Under the pieces are notes generated by a model. The model was not told where the DNA came from. It was given only the letters and a program-made list of their open reading frames with translations, and made no database searches. Below are positions 26,801 to 34,820 of a stretch of DNA of 64,000 nt, piece after piece (position 1 is the stretch's first letter; every line of letters begins with the position of its first letter). A program made the translations under genes and the position numbers. This stretch comes from Streptomyces stelliscabiei (lineage in GTDB: Bacteria > Actinomycetota > Actinomycetes > Streptomycetales > Streptomycetaceae), in contig NZ_JADBGF010000001.1 of NCBI RefSeq assembly GCF_014873495.1, forward strand, positions 9,610,001-9,674,000, given 5' to 3'.

Positions 26801-27066
26801 CCCTGCGCGCGCAGCGACTCGACCAGGTACTCGAAGTACTCCACGTGTCCGCCCTGGTAGGACGAGACCGCCACTCCGTGGGCGTCCTCCTCCAGCGCCG
26901 CGTCCACGACCTCCCGGACCGACCGGTTGTGTCCGAGGTGGATCACCTCGGCGCCCTGGGACTGGAAGATCCGCCGCATGATGTTGATCGACGCGTCGTG
27001 TCCGTCGAACAGGGCCGAAGCCGTGACCAGACGGACGGGGTGCACGGGCTGGTGCAGGTCGCTCAT
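23836..27066 (-). CDS. icmF: Fused adenosylcobalamin-dependent isobutyryl-CoA mutase (IcmF)
   Basis: 1076 residues in the IcmF order. The B12-binding domain has FDGHDASI (residues 20-27, His23 as lower cobalt ligand) and VRVVGGGGGVIVPEEI. Next is the MeaI-type G-protein chaperone, with Walker A GTGGSGKSS near 199-207, DPTRRRGGGALLGDRIRM and NKFERRGAKDA. After a linker, the TIM-barrel mutase domain runs from about 560 to the end with SISGYHIAEAGA. The Phe in RRFKLLS and the Gln in GQNTC appear to be the residues that favour isobutyryl-CoA over methylmalonyl-CoA (aligned by eye). It interconverts isobutyryl- and butyryl-CoA. GGAAGG precedes the ATG. Confidence 0.95.
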   Translation of the reverse strand: MSDLHQPVHPVRLVTASALFDGHDASINIMRRIFQSQGAEVIHLGHNRSVREVVDAALEEDAHGVAVSSYQGGHVEYFEYLVESLRAQGADHVRVVGGGGGVIVPEEITRLRASGVTIFSPEDGQRMGLAGMVNSVVRDCDFDLWDGKPADVAAVLAGDRFAIARTVTGAELGKLPADFLAQLRAAAAARVTPVLGITGTGGSGKSSLTDELVRQFRVDQQDKLRIAVIAVDPTRRRGGGALLGDRIRMNSLDSSRVFFRSLATRGSRELPEHLTDVIDVVKAAGFDLVIVETPGIGQGDAAIVPFVDTSLYVMTPEFGAASQLEKIDMLDFADVVAINKFERRGAKDALRDVGRQLVRNREAFGMRPEDMPVYGTSAATFNDDGVTALYQHLRTALADKGLPLSGGTLAVVDARHSSGIRQVVPADRVRYLAEITDSVRAYHAETGRLAEAARRVQRLDAVRGELLDAGLGADDVGSLLEDARRRLPHDLVEQIANWPAVIASYSGDEQVVKVRDKEIRTKLTRESLSGNRIPRVALPRFTDHGELVNFWRRENLPGHFPFTAGVFPFKRDGEDPARMFAGEGDPFRTNRRFKLLSEGQPATRLSTAFDSVTLYGRDPDERPDVYGKVGTSGVSVATLADMKALYDGFDLVAPTTSVSMTINGPAPTVLAFFLNTVIDQQTERFRAAEGRGPSPEEAAELTAHALANVRGTVQADILKEDQGQNTCLFSTEFSLRMMADIQEWFIANQVRNFYSVSISGYHIAEAGANPISQLAFTLANGFTYVEAYLARGMRIDDFAPNLSFFFSNGMDPEYAVLGRVARRIWAVAMKEKYGANDRSQKLKYHVQTSGRSLHAQEMDFNDIRTTLQALIAIYDNCNSLHTNAYDEAVTTPTEDSVRRALAIQLIINREWGLAMNENPLQGSFIVDELTDLVEEAVLVEFERINERGGVLGAMETGYQRGRIQDESMLYEQRKHDGTLPLIGVNTFRNPHADTAEPGVIELARATEAEKQSQLERVREYQARHRDPAHAALTALKDAAVSGRNVFAVLMEAARVCSLQQITEAFFEVGGQYRRNV

Positions 27067-27094
27067 GGGGGCCTTCCCGGACGGGTCGCTGAAA

Positions 27095-27123
27095 CTCTGC
27101 TGCAGAGATACTAGGACGTCCTA
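27095..27123. promoter_or_regulatory. Two adjacent palindromes in the icmF promoter
   Basis: CTCTGC-T-GCAGAG (27095-27107) and the perfect 12-mer TAGGACGTCCTA (27112-27123) lie 30-60 bases upstream of icmF. The second overlaps a possible -10 element (TAGTAT on the minus strand). The AGGACGTCCT core looks like a dimeric repressor site. It differs from the GTTACTG-N11-CAGTAAC motif of the neighbouring genes, so icmF is probably controlled separately. Confidence 0.5.
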
Positions 27124-27166
27124 CTAAATTGCCGGAAGTGCCGACGCGGATGTGAGCAGCGGCACA

Positions 27167-27187
27167 GGGCCGTTCGGGCGACGGCCC
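27167..27187 (-). terminator. Hairpin after the reductase gene
   Basis: Arms GGGCCGT (27167-27173) and ACGGCCC (27181-27187) with a 7-base loop, directly beyond the stop of the PDR-type reductase at 27193 on the minus strand. It probably ends the synthetase-to-reductase operon before the icmF promoter. Confidence 0.5.
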
Positions 27188-27192
27188 CCTGG

Positions 27193-28203
27193 TCACAGGT
27201 CGAGGACCAGACGGGGCCCGCACGCACGGGAGACGCAGATGAGCATGGTCTCGCCGGCCGCCCGCTCGTCCTCGGTCAGCAGGGAGTCGCGGTGCTCGGG
27301 TTCGCCGTCGAGCACGTCGGTCTCGCAGGTGCCGCAGGTGCCTTCCCGGCAGGAGAAGTCCACCGTGACACCGGCCTCCTCCAGGGTTTCGAGCACCGAG
27401 CGGTCCGGCGGCACGATGAGGGTGAGCCCGGAGCGGGCCAGCTCCACCTCGAAGGCCTCGTACGCCCCGGCGTCGGCCGCCTCGCCCGTTCCGGCCGCCC
27501 CGGCCGTCTCGGCCGGGGCGAACCGCTCGACGCCCAGTGTGTCCGGGGGCCAGCCGGCCGACGCCTCCCGCACGGCCCGCAGCAGGGGCTCGGGACCGCA
27601 GGCGTGCACCAGGGTGTCCGGCTCGGGCGGGCCGAGGAAGGCGCCGAGGTCCAGCAGGCCGTACTCGTCCTGGGGGCGGATCAGGACGCGGTCACCGTAG
27701 GGGGCGAGACGGTCCAGGAACGCCATGGAGGTGCGGGTGCGGCCGCCGTACAGCAGGCGCCAGTCGGTGCCCGCGGCGGCCGCGGCCTCGACCATGGGAA
27801 GGATCGGCGTGATGCCGACGCCGCCCGCGACGAACAGCTGCCGTCCGGCGGGCCGCAGCGGGAAGTTGTTCCGTGGCCCGCGGACCCGGACGGTGCTGCC
27901 CTCGCGCAGACGGTCGTGGACGTACGCGGAGCCGCCGCGGCCCCGCGGCTCGCGCAGTACGGCGATCTGCCAGGAACCGCGCTTCTCCGGGTGCCCGCAC
28001 AGGGAGTACTGCCGGATCAGGGTGCCGGCTGCGTCGTCGCGGTCGTCGCCGTCCAGCAGTACGTCGATGTGGGCGCCCGGTGTCCAGGCGGGGAGCGGCT
28101 CGCCGTCCGGGCGGCGCAGGGTGAGGGTGACGACGCCGTCGGCGGCGGGGGCGCGGGTCTCGACGGTCAGGATCGTCCCGGCCGGGGGCAGTCGGTCGTT
28201 CAT
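27193..28203 (-). CDS. PDR/VanB-family reductase (flavin, NAD and 2Fe-2S domains)
   Basis: 336 residues. Flavin domain about 1-110, with RQYSLCG (residues 64-70). The NAD domain follows (FVAGGVGITPILPM, LLYGGRTRTSMAF, ACGPEPLL). The C-terminal plant-type ferredoxin domain has Cys285, Cys290, Cys293 and Cys323. This is the complete phthalate-dioxygenase-reductase plan, which passes electrons from NAD(P)H to a Rieske oxygenase. Two Rieske oxygenases lie at 40-48 kb, so it is the likely partner of at least one. The start is 19 bases after the thiolase stop, in the same operon. Confidence 0.9.
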   Translation of the reverse strand: MNDRLPPAGTILTVETRAPAADGVVTLTLRRPDGEPLPAWTPGAHIDVLLDGDDRDDAAGTLIRQYSLCGHPEKRGSWQIAVLREPRGRGGSAYVHDRLREGSTVRVRGPRNNFPLRPAGRQLFVAGGVGITPILPMVEAAAAAGTDWRLLYGGRTRTSMAFLDRLAPYGDRVLIRPQDEYGLLDLGAFLGPPEPDTLVHACGPEPLLRAVREASAGWPPDTLGVERFAPAETAGAAGTGEAADAGAYEAFEVELARSGLTLIVPPDRSVLETLEEAGVTVDFSCREGTCGTCETDVLDGEPEHRDSLLTEDERAAGETMLICVSRACGPRLVLDL

Positions 28204-28222
28204 GGTGTGTCAGCTCCGGGGT

Positions 28223-29413
28223 TCAGGCCTGCGCCGGTACGCGCAGCAGCAGTGCGTCGCCCTGGCCGCCGCCCCCGCACAGGGCCGCCGCGCCGGTACC
28301 GCCGCCGCGTCGTCGCAGTTCCGCCGCGAGGGTCAGGACCAGGCGGGCGCCCGTCATGCCGACCGGGTGGCCGAGGGCGATGGCGCCGCCGTTGACGTTC
28401 ACCTTGTCCAGGGGGAGGTCCAGCTCCCGGACGGAGGCGAGGGCGACTCCGGCGAACGCCTCGTTGATCTCGAACAGATCCACGTCGGCGGCGTCGAGTC
28501 GGCCGTCCCGGGCCAGGGCGTCGCGGACCGCCCCGGCCGGCTGGGCCGGCAGCGAGGGGTCGGGGCCCGCGACCGTGCCGTAGGCGCCGATCTCGGCGAG
28601 CGGGGCCAGACCCTCGCGCCGGGCGCGCTCCGCGCTCATCACGACGACCGCCGCGCCGCCGTCGGAGAGCTGTGAGGAGTTGCCCGCGGTGACGGTGCCC
28701 CCTACGGAGAACGCGGGGCGCAGACGCCCCAGGCTCTCGGCGGTGCTGTCCGGCCGGATGCCCTCGTCGGTGTCCACCACCGTCGGGCCGTGCCGGCCCG
28801 GGACCTTGTAGGGGGCGATCTCGTCGGCCCACGCGCCCGACTCCCGGGCGCGTGCGGCCCGTCGGTGGGAGAGCGCGCTGTACGCGTCCTGCTCCTCGCG
28901 GGTCAGCCCGAACGGCTGCTGGTACCGCTCGGTGGCCGCGCCCATGGAGACGTTGTCGAAGGCGCAGACGAGGGCGTCCCGGTCGAGCGCGTCCTCGACG
29001 GCGGCGCCGCCGTACCTCCAGCCGCCGCGCGCACCGCGCAGCAGATGCGGGGCGCCCGACATGGACTCCATCCCGCCCGCGACGACCACCTCGTGCCGGC
29101 CGGACGTGATCATGAGGTCGGCCAGGGCGATGGCGTGCAGACCCGACAGGCAGAGCTTGTTGACGGTGCTCGCGGGGACGGAGAACGGGATCCCGGCGCG
29201 GACAGCGGCCTGCCGCGCCGGATTCGGGCCGGCCCCGGCCTGGACGACCTGGCCCATGACGACGGCCTCCACGGCGGCGGGGTCGAGAGGCGCGGCGGCC
29301 AGCGCCGCGCCGATGGCATGGGCGCCGAGATCGACGGCGGACACGGTGCTCAGGGCGCCCATGAGCCTGCCGACGGGTGTTCTCGCACCGGAGACGATGA
29401 CGGATCCGGGCAT
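28223..29413 (-). CDS. Acetyl-CoA C-acyltransferase (thiolase)
   Basis: 396 residues, standard thiolase length, AGGAGG 8 bases before the ATG. The acylated nucleophile is Cys88 in NKLCLSG. The GHP motif has His349 in ALGHPVGMTG, and the second catalytic Cys379 is in CGGGGQGDA. NEAFAGVAL is present as well. It cleaves a 3-ketoacyl-CoA with CoA. In this operon with an acyl-CoA synthetase and next to acyl-CoA dehydrogenases, it serves a beta-oxidation-like route. Confidence 0.93.
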   Translation of the reverse strand: MPGSVIVSGARTPVGRLMGALSTVSAVDLGAHAIGAALAAAPLDPAAVEAVVMGQVVQAGAGPNPARQAAVRAGIPFSVPASTVNKLCLSGLHAIALADLMITSGRHEVVVAGGMESMSGAPHLLRGARGGWRYGGAAVEDALDRDALVCAFDNVSMGAATERYQQPFGLTREEQDAYSALSHRRAARARESGAWADEIAPYKVPGRHGPTVVDTDEGIRPDSTAESLGRLRPAFSVGGTVTAGNSSQLSDGGAAVVVMSAERARREGLAPLAEIGAYGTVAGPDPSLPAQPAGAVRDALARDGRLDAADVDLFEINEAFAGVALASVRELDLPLDKVNVNGGAIALGHPVGMTGARLVLTLAAELRRRGGGTGAAALCGGGGQGDALLLRVPAQA

Positions 29414-29469
29414 GGCCGGAACCTCCTGCGGGGGACGGGGCGGGTCGGCCCGGGGGACGAGGGGAGGGG

Positions 29470-30075
29470 TCAGGCGACCGCGCCGACGGCGCGCTCGGCG
29501 ATCATGTGGGCCGTCTCGTTCACCGAGTGCAGGACGATCCGGCCGCCCGGCAGCCGCCGCACCCTGCTGACCGAGGTGTAGCCGGGGTGGAACCAGAACA
29601 TCGTGGGCAGGCCGAGCACGGTCGCCAGATAGGTGTTGGTGATGCCGCCGTGGCACACCACCGCGACCCGCCCGCCGGCGTGGGCGTCGAAGACGGTGTC
29701 CATGGCCCGTACGGCACGCGCGCGGAAGGCGTCCCAGTCCAGATCGGGCACGAAGTCCTCGTACCGGCCCTCGGCCAGCGCCGCGGCCCGGGGATCGTCC
29801 GCGCCGATCTGCTCCGGTGGTGTGTAGGGGTGAGAGACGTCCGTGTCCCACTCGCGCAGGTCGTTCAGTACGGCCGCGGTCATGCCGGTGCGCCGTTCCA
29901 GGGGTGCCACCGTCTCGCGGGCGCGCCGGAACGGGCTGGTGTACAGGGCGTCGACGTCCTCGTGCACCAGCCAGGCGGCGAGGCGCTCCGCCTGGGCGGT
30001 GCCCTCCGGCGACAGCCCCGGGTCGTACACGCCGGCCAGGGGGAGGCCGTGCCGGATGAGGAGGAGTTCGGTCAT
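29470..30075 (-). CDS. Histidine phosphatase (phosphoglycerate-mutase-like) superfamily protein
   Basis: 201 residues, GAAGGA before the ATG. The phosphorylatable His is in the N-terminal LLIRHGLPLAG (His9), with partners in YTSPFRRARETV and VVCHGGITNTY. Members dephosphorylate small molecules or proteins. Its place between an acyl-CoA synthetase and a thiolase is unusual. It may remove a phosphate from a pathway intermediate, which would fit the PEP-synthase-like proteins elsewhere in the island (inference). Confidence 0.87.
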   Translation of the reverse strand: MTELLLIRHGLPLAGVYDPGLSPEGTAQAERLAAWLVHEDVDALYTSPFRRARETVAPLERRTGMTAAVLNDLREWDTDVSHPYTPPEQIGADDPRAAALAEGRYEDFVPDLDWDAFRARAVRAMDTVFDAHAGGRVAVVCHGGITNTYLATVLGLPTMFWFHPGYTSVSRVRRLPGGRIVLHSVNETAHMIAERAVGAVA

Positions 30076-30111
30076 GGAGGGTCCTTCGTACGAGGGCGGA
30101 GGTCGTCGTGG

Positions 30112-30138
30112 GCCGGTTGCCGGCTGCCGGCAACCGGC
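30112..30138 (-). terminator. Perfect 12-bp stem-loop between synthetase and phosphatase genes
   Basis: Arms GCCGGTTGCCGG and CCGGCAACCGGC around a CTG loop, followed on the right by G-rich GGGCGGT repeats. Within the operon it could cause partial termination or protect an mRNA end. Confidence 0.4.
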
Positions 30139-30185
30139 TGCCGGTGGGCGGTGGGCGGTGGGGCGTCGGGTGCCGGTGGCCCGGT

Positions 30186-31724
30186 TCAGCCCGCGATGGT
30201 CCGCTCGGAGTGCCAGTAGGGGCGGCGCATCGCGCGTTTGTCGAGCTTGCCCATCGCGTTGCGTGTGAGTTCGGGGACGAACTCGTAGGACTTCGGGCAC
30301 TTGTAGGCGGCCAGCCGGTCGCGGCAGAAGCGGTCGAGTTCCTCGGCCGGTGTGCCGTCCCCGGTCGCCACGACCAGCGCCCGCAGCGACTCGCCGAAGT
30401 CCGGGTCGGGCACACCGATCACCGCGACCTCGGCGACCGCAGGGTGCCGGCGCAGCACCGCCTCGCTCTCGGCCGGATACAGGTTCGCACCGCCGGAGAC
30501 CACGACGTCCGCCGCCCGGTCGGTGATGAAGATGTAGCCGTCGGCGTCGACGTAGCCGATGTCGCCGAGGGTGAAGACGCCCGGCGCGAGGTAGGCGGAC
30601 TTCGTCTTGTCGGGGTCCGCGTGGTAGCGCACACCGTGGTCCTCGGGCGCCCGGAACGCCAGCAGCCCCCGCTCGCCGGGCGGCAGCGGCCGGCCGTCGT
30701 CGTCGGTCACCAGGACCTCGAAGGGAGGGTGGGCGCGGCCGACCGACCCCGGATGGGCCAGCCACTCGGTGCTGTCGATACGGGCCACGGTGCCCGCCTC
30801 GCTCGCGCCGTACGACTCGGTCAGCACCGGGCCGAACCACTCGATCATGGCCCGCTTCACGTCCGGTGGACACGCGGACCCGGTGTGGGAGACCTGCGTG
30901 AGGCTGGAGACGTCGTACCGGGCACGCGTCTCGCGCGGTACGACGAGCAGTCGCTGGAAGTGGGTGGGCACCATGACCGTGGAGGTCACCCGCCACCGCG
31001 CGATCCGGCTGAGGCAGACTTCCGGGTCGAACCGGCCGAGTACGACCACCGGTTGCCCCGCCGCCAGATGGCGCAGGGCGGTCAGGGGCGCGTTGTGCTG
31101 CAGGGGGCCGCACACCAGGTGCGGGCCCGGCGGGAAACCGGACCGGGCGGAGATCGCGGCCAGATAGGCGGAGCTGTCGGCGACCGGACCGCTCACCCAG
31201 CGCACCTCGGTGCCGCGCGCCCGGCCGGTCGTGCCCGAGGTGTAGACGAGCGGCGGCCGGGCGGGGCGGTCCTCCGGAACGGCGAGTCCGGCGGGGGCTG
31301 CCGCCAGCCACAGGTCCCAGTCGAAGGCGTGCCCGATCGCCGGGGTCCCGTGCAGCACCAGTGGCAGGCCCAGTTCCCGGGCCGCGTCCAGGGCCGCGCC
31401 CGCGCCCGCGGGTCCGGCGACGATGCCGGTGGCGCCCGCGTCGATGATCTGGTCCACGAGTTCGCCCGACGTCAGATGCCGGGACGCGGCGACGGTCCCC
31501 ACGCCGGCTCTCAGTCCGGCCAGATGGGACACCAGCGTCGGTGCGGCGTTGTCGCCGAGCACGACGACCCGGTCGTGCGGGCCGGGCGCGATCTCCAGCA
31601 GCCGTGCCGACACCCGTGCCACCTGGTCCGCGAGCGCGGACCAGGACAGCACTTCCCAGTCGTCCACCAGGGCGGGCCGGTCCGGGGTGCTCCGGACGCG
31701 ACGGTCGAGCGGCAACTGCGACAT
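30186..31724 (-). CDS. AMP-forming acyl-CoA synthetase (ligase)
   Basis: 512 residues, GGAGG 5 bases before the ATG. The ATP-binding motif is YTSGTTGRARGTEV. Later motifs are SYGASEAGT, the adenylation-domain hinge LGDIGYVDADGYIFITDR, and the C-terminal lysine motif RNAMGKLDKRAM. It activates a carboxylic acid to its CoA ester. It is the first gene of a four-gene minus-strand unit (synthetase, phosphatase, thiolase, reductase) and divergent from an acyl-CoA dehydrogenase. A weak copy of the island operator is at 31779-31803. Confidence 0.93.
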   Translation of the reverse strand: MSQLPLDRRVRSTPDRPALVDDWEVLSWSALADQVARVSARLLEIAPGPHDRVVVLGDNAAPTLVSHLAGLRAGVGTVAASRHLTSGELVDQIIDAGATGIVAGPAGAGAALDAARELGLPLVLHGTPAIGHAFDWDLWLAAAPAGLAVPEDRPARPPLVYTSGTTGRARGTEVRWVSGPVADSSAYLAAISARSGFPPGPHLVCGPLQHNAPLTALRHLAAGQPVVVLGRFDPEVCLSRIARWRVTSTVMVPTHFQRLLVVPRETRARYDVSSLTQVSHTGSACPPDVKRAMIEWFGPVLTESYGASEAGTVARIDSTEWLAHPGSVGRAHPPFEVLVTDDDGRPLPPGERGLLAFRAPEDHGVRYHADPDKTKSAYLAPGVFTLGDIGYVDADGYIFITDRAADVVVSGGANLYPAESEAVLRRHPAVAEVAVIGVPDPDFGESLRALVVATGDGTPAEELDRFCRDRLAAYKCPKSYEFVPELTRNAMGKLDKRAMRRPYWHSERTIAG

Positions 31725-31778
31725 GGCTCCTCCGGGCGGCTCCTCGGTCCTCTCCCGCGATCCGGGAGAGCCGATGCG

Positions 31779-31803
31779 CTGACTGTAGCGTTTATCAAGA
31801 AAG
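31779..31803. promoter_or_regulatory. Operator-like site G (synthetase promoter)
   Basis: Half-sites CTGACTG and AAGAAAG separated by 11 bases; 9 of 14 positions match GTTACTG / CAGTAAC by hand count. It is 55-79 bases upstream of the acyl-CoA synthetase start on the minus strand. Weak alone; supported by the series of copies with the same spacing. Confidence 0.32.
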
Positions 31804-31877
31804 TGCGGAACACTCTGACCCACGCCGAGCGCATCTCCGCATGGTCGGGCGGATGGTTTCGGCGCTGACAGATCCCC

Positions 31878-31902
31878 GTTACTGCAACTGTCGTCTGGTA
31901 AG
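31878..31902. promoter_or_regulatory. Operator-like site A (acyl-CoA dehydrogenase promoter)
   Basis: GTTACTG, 11 bases, TGGTAAG: 11 of 14 matches to the island palindrome, the left half perfect. It ends 20 bases before the chosen ATG of the acyl-CoA dehydrogenase, a position that would block transcription. Confidence 0.5.
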
Positions 31903-31949
31903 TGCCGTTCCAAGGAGGAGTCATGTCCCCGTTCCAGGGAGGAGCCGTG
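31901..31949 (+). repeat. Tandem duplication of a ribosome binding site and start module
   Basis: Two imperfect copies of about 24 bases, each running CCGTTCCA, then a GGAGGAG-like Shine-Dalgarno, then a start codon (ATG at 31923, GTG at 31947) and TCCCC. Both starts are in frame, so two slightly different N-termini (MSPFQGG or MSPPDP) are possible. Confidence 0.6.
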
Positions 31950-33218
31950 TCCCCGCCCGATCCGGACTCCTGGCGCGTACAGGTCCGACAGTGGCTGGCC
32001 GGCGTCCTCGACCCGGCGCGCACGCCGGAGACGACCGTGGACGCCGACCTCGCCGTCTTCCACAACCTCCCCGAAGCGGGCGAGCGCCTGCTGCTGGAGC
32101 GCTGCCGCGCCTACCAGCGGGCCCGCTTCGACGCCGGCTACCAGGCACTGACGCTGCCGGCGGACCTCGGCGGGGCGGGCTTGAGCGCCGCCCACGTGGC
32201 GGTCTTCGCCGAGGAGGAGTCGGCCTTCGACGTACCGCCGTCCACCGAACTGATCAGTGTCACCGTGCGGCTGGTCGCGATGGCCGTCTCCCTGTTCGGA
32301 ACGGCCGAGCAGCGCCGCGACTTCGCGCGTCCGTTCCTGCGCACGGACCTGCTGGCCTGCCAGCTGTTCAGCGAACCCGGCGCCGGCTCCGACCTCGCGG
32401 CCGTACGCACCCGCGCCCGGCAGGAGGACACGGACACCGCCCGCCCGGCCGAAGCCGGCGGCGGGGGCGACTGGGTGATCGACGGGCAGAAGGTGTGGAC
32501 CTCGGGAGCGCAGTTCGCCGACTACGGCCTGCTGCTCGCCCGCACCGATCCGGACGTCGTCAAACAGGCGGGCATCACCGCCTTCCTGGTCCCGATGGAC
32601 GCCCCCGGCGTGGACGTGCGCCCCATCCGGCAGATGAGCGGCGGTGCCTCCTTCAACGAGGTCTTCCTCAGCGGTGTCCGCGTCCCGGACCGGCTCCGCA
32701 TCGGGCGCCCGGGGCAGGGCTGGGAGGTCGCCACCACCACCCTCGGCTTCGAACGGACCGCCTCCGGCAGCGGCAGCCGGCGCAAGGGAGGCACCTTCAC
32801 CGACGTCCTCGCCCTCGCCCGCTCGCTCGGCCGCACCGACGACCCGCTGGTCCGCCAGCGCCTCGCCGACCTGTACGTCCGCACCGAGCTGCGCGCCGCC
32901 ACCGTGGACCGCGTCGCGAGGACGAGCGCCACCGGCGGCCGGCCCGGCCCCGAGGCGTCGCTGACCAAGCTGATGGCCTCCGACCTGCTCACCCGCACCG
33001 GACAGCTCGCCGCCGACCTCATGGGCGCCCGGATCTGCGCCGACACGGGGGAGCCCGGCACGTTCGCCTGGACGCAGCATCTGCTCGGAGCCCCCGGCTA
33101 CCGACTGGCCGGCGGCACCGACCAGATCCAGCGCAACCTCATCGGCGAACGCGTCCTGAGACTGCCGCCGGAGCCGCGCGCCGACCGGGTGCCGTTCTCC
33201 CGGCTCACCGGCGACTGA
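31923..33218 (+). CDS. Acyl-CoA dehydrogenase (FadE type)
   Basis: 431 residues from ATG at 31923 (AAGGAGGAG upstream); GTG at 31947 has an equally good GGGAGGAG and would give 423 residues. FAD and substrate motifs are CQLFSEPGAGSDLA and DGQKVWTSGAQFADYGLLLART. The C-terminal region reads LAGGTDQIQRNLIGERVL, with Gly where the classical catalytic Glu-Gly lies. This is the pattern of actinobacterial subunits in steroid-type heteromeric dehydrogenases. A possible partner is the shorter dehydrogenase at 54875-55993. First gene of a three-gene unit. Confidence 0.92.
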   Translation: MSPFQGGAVSPPDPDSWRVQVRQWLAGVLDPARTPETTVDADLAVFHNLPEAGERLLLERCRAYQRARFDAGYQALTLPADLGGAGLSAAHVAVFAEEESAFDVPPSTELISVTVRLVAMAVSLFGTAEQRRDFARPFLRTDLLACQLFSEPGAGSDLAAVRTRARQEDTDTARPAEAGGGGDWVIDGQKVWTSGAQFADYGLLLARTDPDVVKQAGITAFLVPMDAPGVDVRPIRQMSGGASFNEVFLSGVRVPDRLRIGRPGQGWEVATTTLGFERTASGSGSRRKGGTFTDVLALARSLGRTDDPLVRQRLADLYVRTELRAATVDRVARTSATGGRPGPEASLTKLMASDLLTRTGQLAADLMGARICADTGEPGTFAWTQHLLGAPGYRLAGGTDQIQRNLIGERVLRLPPEPRADRVPFSRLTGD

Positions 33219-33284
33219 GCGACCGACCGAGCGGCGGCACACCCACCACCCACCACCCATCCCCCATCACGAAGGAGTGACCCC

Positions 33285-34049
33285 ATGGATCTGGGACTGA
33301 CAGGCGCGAAGGCGCTGGTGACCGGCGCCAGCCGGGGCATCGGCCGGGCGATCGCCACCACCCTGGCGGCCGAGGGCTGCGCGCTGGCGCTCTGCGCCCG
33401 GGGCGAGGAGGCGCTGGCCAAGGCCGCCGCCGAACTGCGCGGCGAGGGCGCCACGGTGTTCGCCGAGCCGGTCGACGTCACCGACCCGGCCGCGCTCGCG
33501 GGCTTCGTCGGGCGGGCAGCCGGTGAACTCGGTGGTCTGGACCTGCTGGTGTCCAACGTCTCGGCGGGCAACGTCAAGGGCCCCGAGTCGTGGGAGGCGA
33601 GCCTGCGCGGCGACCTGATCCCCTTCGCGGGACTCGTCGAGGCGGCCCTGCCGCACCTGGAGGCCTCCGACCGGGCCGCCGTGGTCGCCATCGGCACCAC
33701 CAACGCCTCCGACACCGCCCGGCCCGCCGGCGCCAACTCCTACTCCGCCCTGAAGGCCGCCGTGGTCCAGCACGCCTCGGCACTCGCGCACGCGCTCGCG
33801 CCGAAGGGCATCCGCGTCAACACCGTCTCGCCCGGCCCGATCGACTTCCCCGGCGGCGCCTGGGAGACCATCCGCACCAGCCGTCCGGAGGTGTACGAGG
33901 AGGTCCTCGCCAAGCTGCCGATCGGCCGCTACGGCACCGCGGAGGACGTGGCGGCCGCCGTGGCGTTCCTGCTCGGGCGGCCCGGCTCCTTCTGTGTCGG
34001 CGTCAACCTCGTGGTGGACGGCGGGCTGCTGACCCGCGTCCAGTACTGA
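33285..34049 (+). CDS. Short-chain dehydrogenase/reductase
   Basis: 254 residues, GGAG 7 bases before ATG. The NAD(P)-binding motif is VTGASRGIGRAIATT. LLVSNVSAGN replaces the usual NNAG. Catalytic Tyr-x3-Lys appears in NSYSALKAAV, with the Ser in AIGTTNAS possibly changed to Thr. VNTVSPGPIDFPGG is intact. It probably oxidises a hydroxy-acyl or alcohol intermediate. It follows the acyl-CoA dehydrogenase by 66 bases and precedes the ThuA gene by 3. Confidence 0.9.
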   Translation: MDLGLTGAKALVTGASRGIGRAIATTLAAEGCALALCARGEEALAKAAAELRGEGATVFAEPVDVTDPAALAGFVGRAAGELGGLDLLVSNVSAGNVKGPESWEASLRGDLIPFAGLVEAALPHLEASDRAAVVAIGTTNASDTARPAGANSYSALKAAVVQHASALAHALAPKGIRVNTVSPGPIDFPGGAWETIRTSRPEVYEEVLAKLPIGRYGTAEDVAAAVAFLLGRPGSFCVGVNLVVDGGLLTRVQY

Positions 34050-34052
34050 GCC

Positions 34053-34820
34053 GTGGCGGGCCCGGCCGGCCGGCTGGACGCCGTACTGGTCTGCGGCGGC
34101 AGATGGCACGACTTCGACCACGCGCGGCTGCGGCTGCTGGAGCTGCTCGCCGAGCACCCGCGGGTGCGTACGACGGTCTTCCAGGACTACGCCCGCACCG
34201 CCGCGCTGGACGAGGCGGACCTGCTGGTCACCTACACCTGTGACGTCCGGCCCGGTCCCGCCGAGCAGGCCGCGCTGGCACGGTTCGTCGAGCGGGGCGG
34301 GCGCTGGCTGGCCCTGCACGGCACCAACGCGGTGATCGAGCCGCCCGCTCCCGGCGGGCCACGGGTGTTCACCACCCCCCGGCTCCTCGGCGAGGTCGCC
34401 ACCGTGCTGGGCAGCCGGTTCCTGGCACACCCGCCGATCGCACCGTACGAGGTACGCGTGACCCGGCCCGGCCATCCGCTGGTCGCCGGGATCGAACCGT
34501 TCACGGTCACCGACGAGCTGTACGTGTGCGAGCTGCACGGGGAGCTGGAGGTGCTGCTGCACGCCGACTACACGGGCCCGTGCCGGGGTTTCGCCGAGGG
34601 CGACACGGCGGCCCTCGACCGGGCGCCCCGGCCGGTGCTGTACCTCAGGCGCCACGGCCTCGGGGAGGTCTGCTACTTCACGCTCGGCCACTGCCGGGGG
34701 CGCTACGACGTGCAGGACCTCGGGGTCGCGGACACGGGGCGGGAGGACCGGGGGCCGTGGGGGACGCCGGAGTTCCTCACGGTGCTGGGGCGTTGTGTGG
34801 CGTGGGCGGTGGGCGGCTGA
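34053..34820 (+). CDS. ThuA-domain (glutamine-amidotransferase-like) protein
   Basis: 255 residues from GTG, 3 bases after the SDR stop. Class I amidotransferase-like fold of the ThuA (trehalose utilisation) group: VLVCGGRWHDFDHARLRLLELL at the N-terminus, DLLVTYTC, FVERGGRWLALHGT, and the C-terminal GEVCYFTLGHCRGRYD. ThuA/GldA-like proteins accompany sugar or polyol oxidation, often with NAD-dependent dehydrogenases. It lacks an obvious Cys nucleophile in the usual elbow. Role here unknown. Confidence 0.82.
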   Translation: MAGPAGRLDAVLVCGGRWHDFDHARLRLLELLAEHPRVRTTVFQDYARTAALDEADLLVTYTCDVRPGPAEQAALARFVERGGRWLALHGTNAVIEPPAPGGPRVFTTPRLLGEVATVLGSRFLAHPPIAPYEVRVTRPGHPLVAGIEPFTVTDELYVCELHGELEVLLHADYTGPCRGFAEGDTAALDRAPRPVLYLRRHGLGEVCYFTLGHCRGRYDVQDLGVADTGREDRGPWGTPEFLTVLGRCVAWAVGG

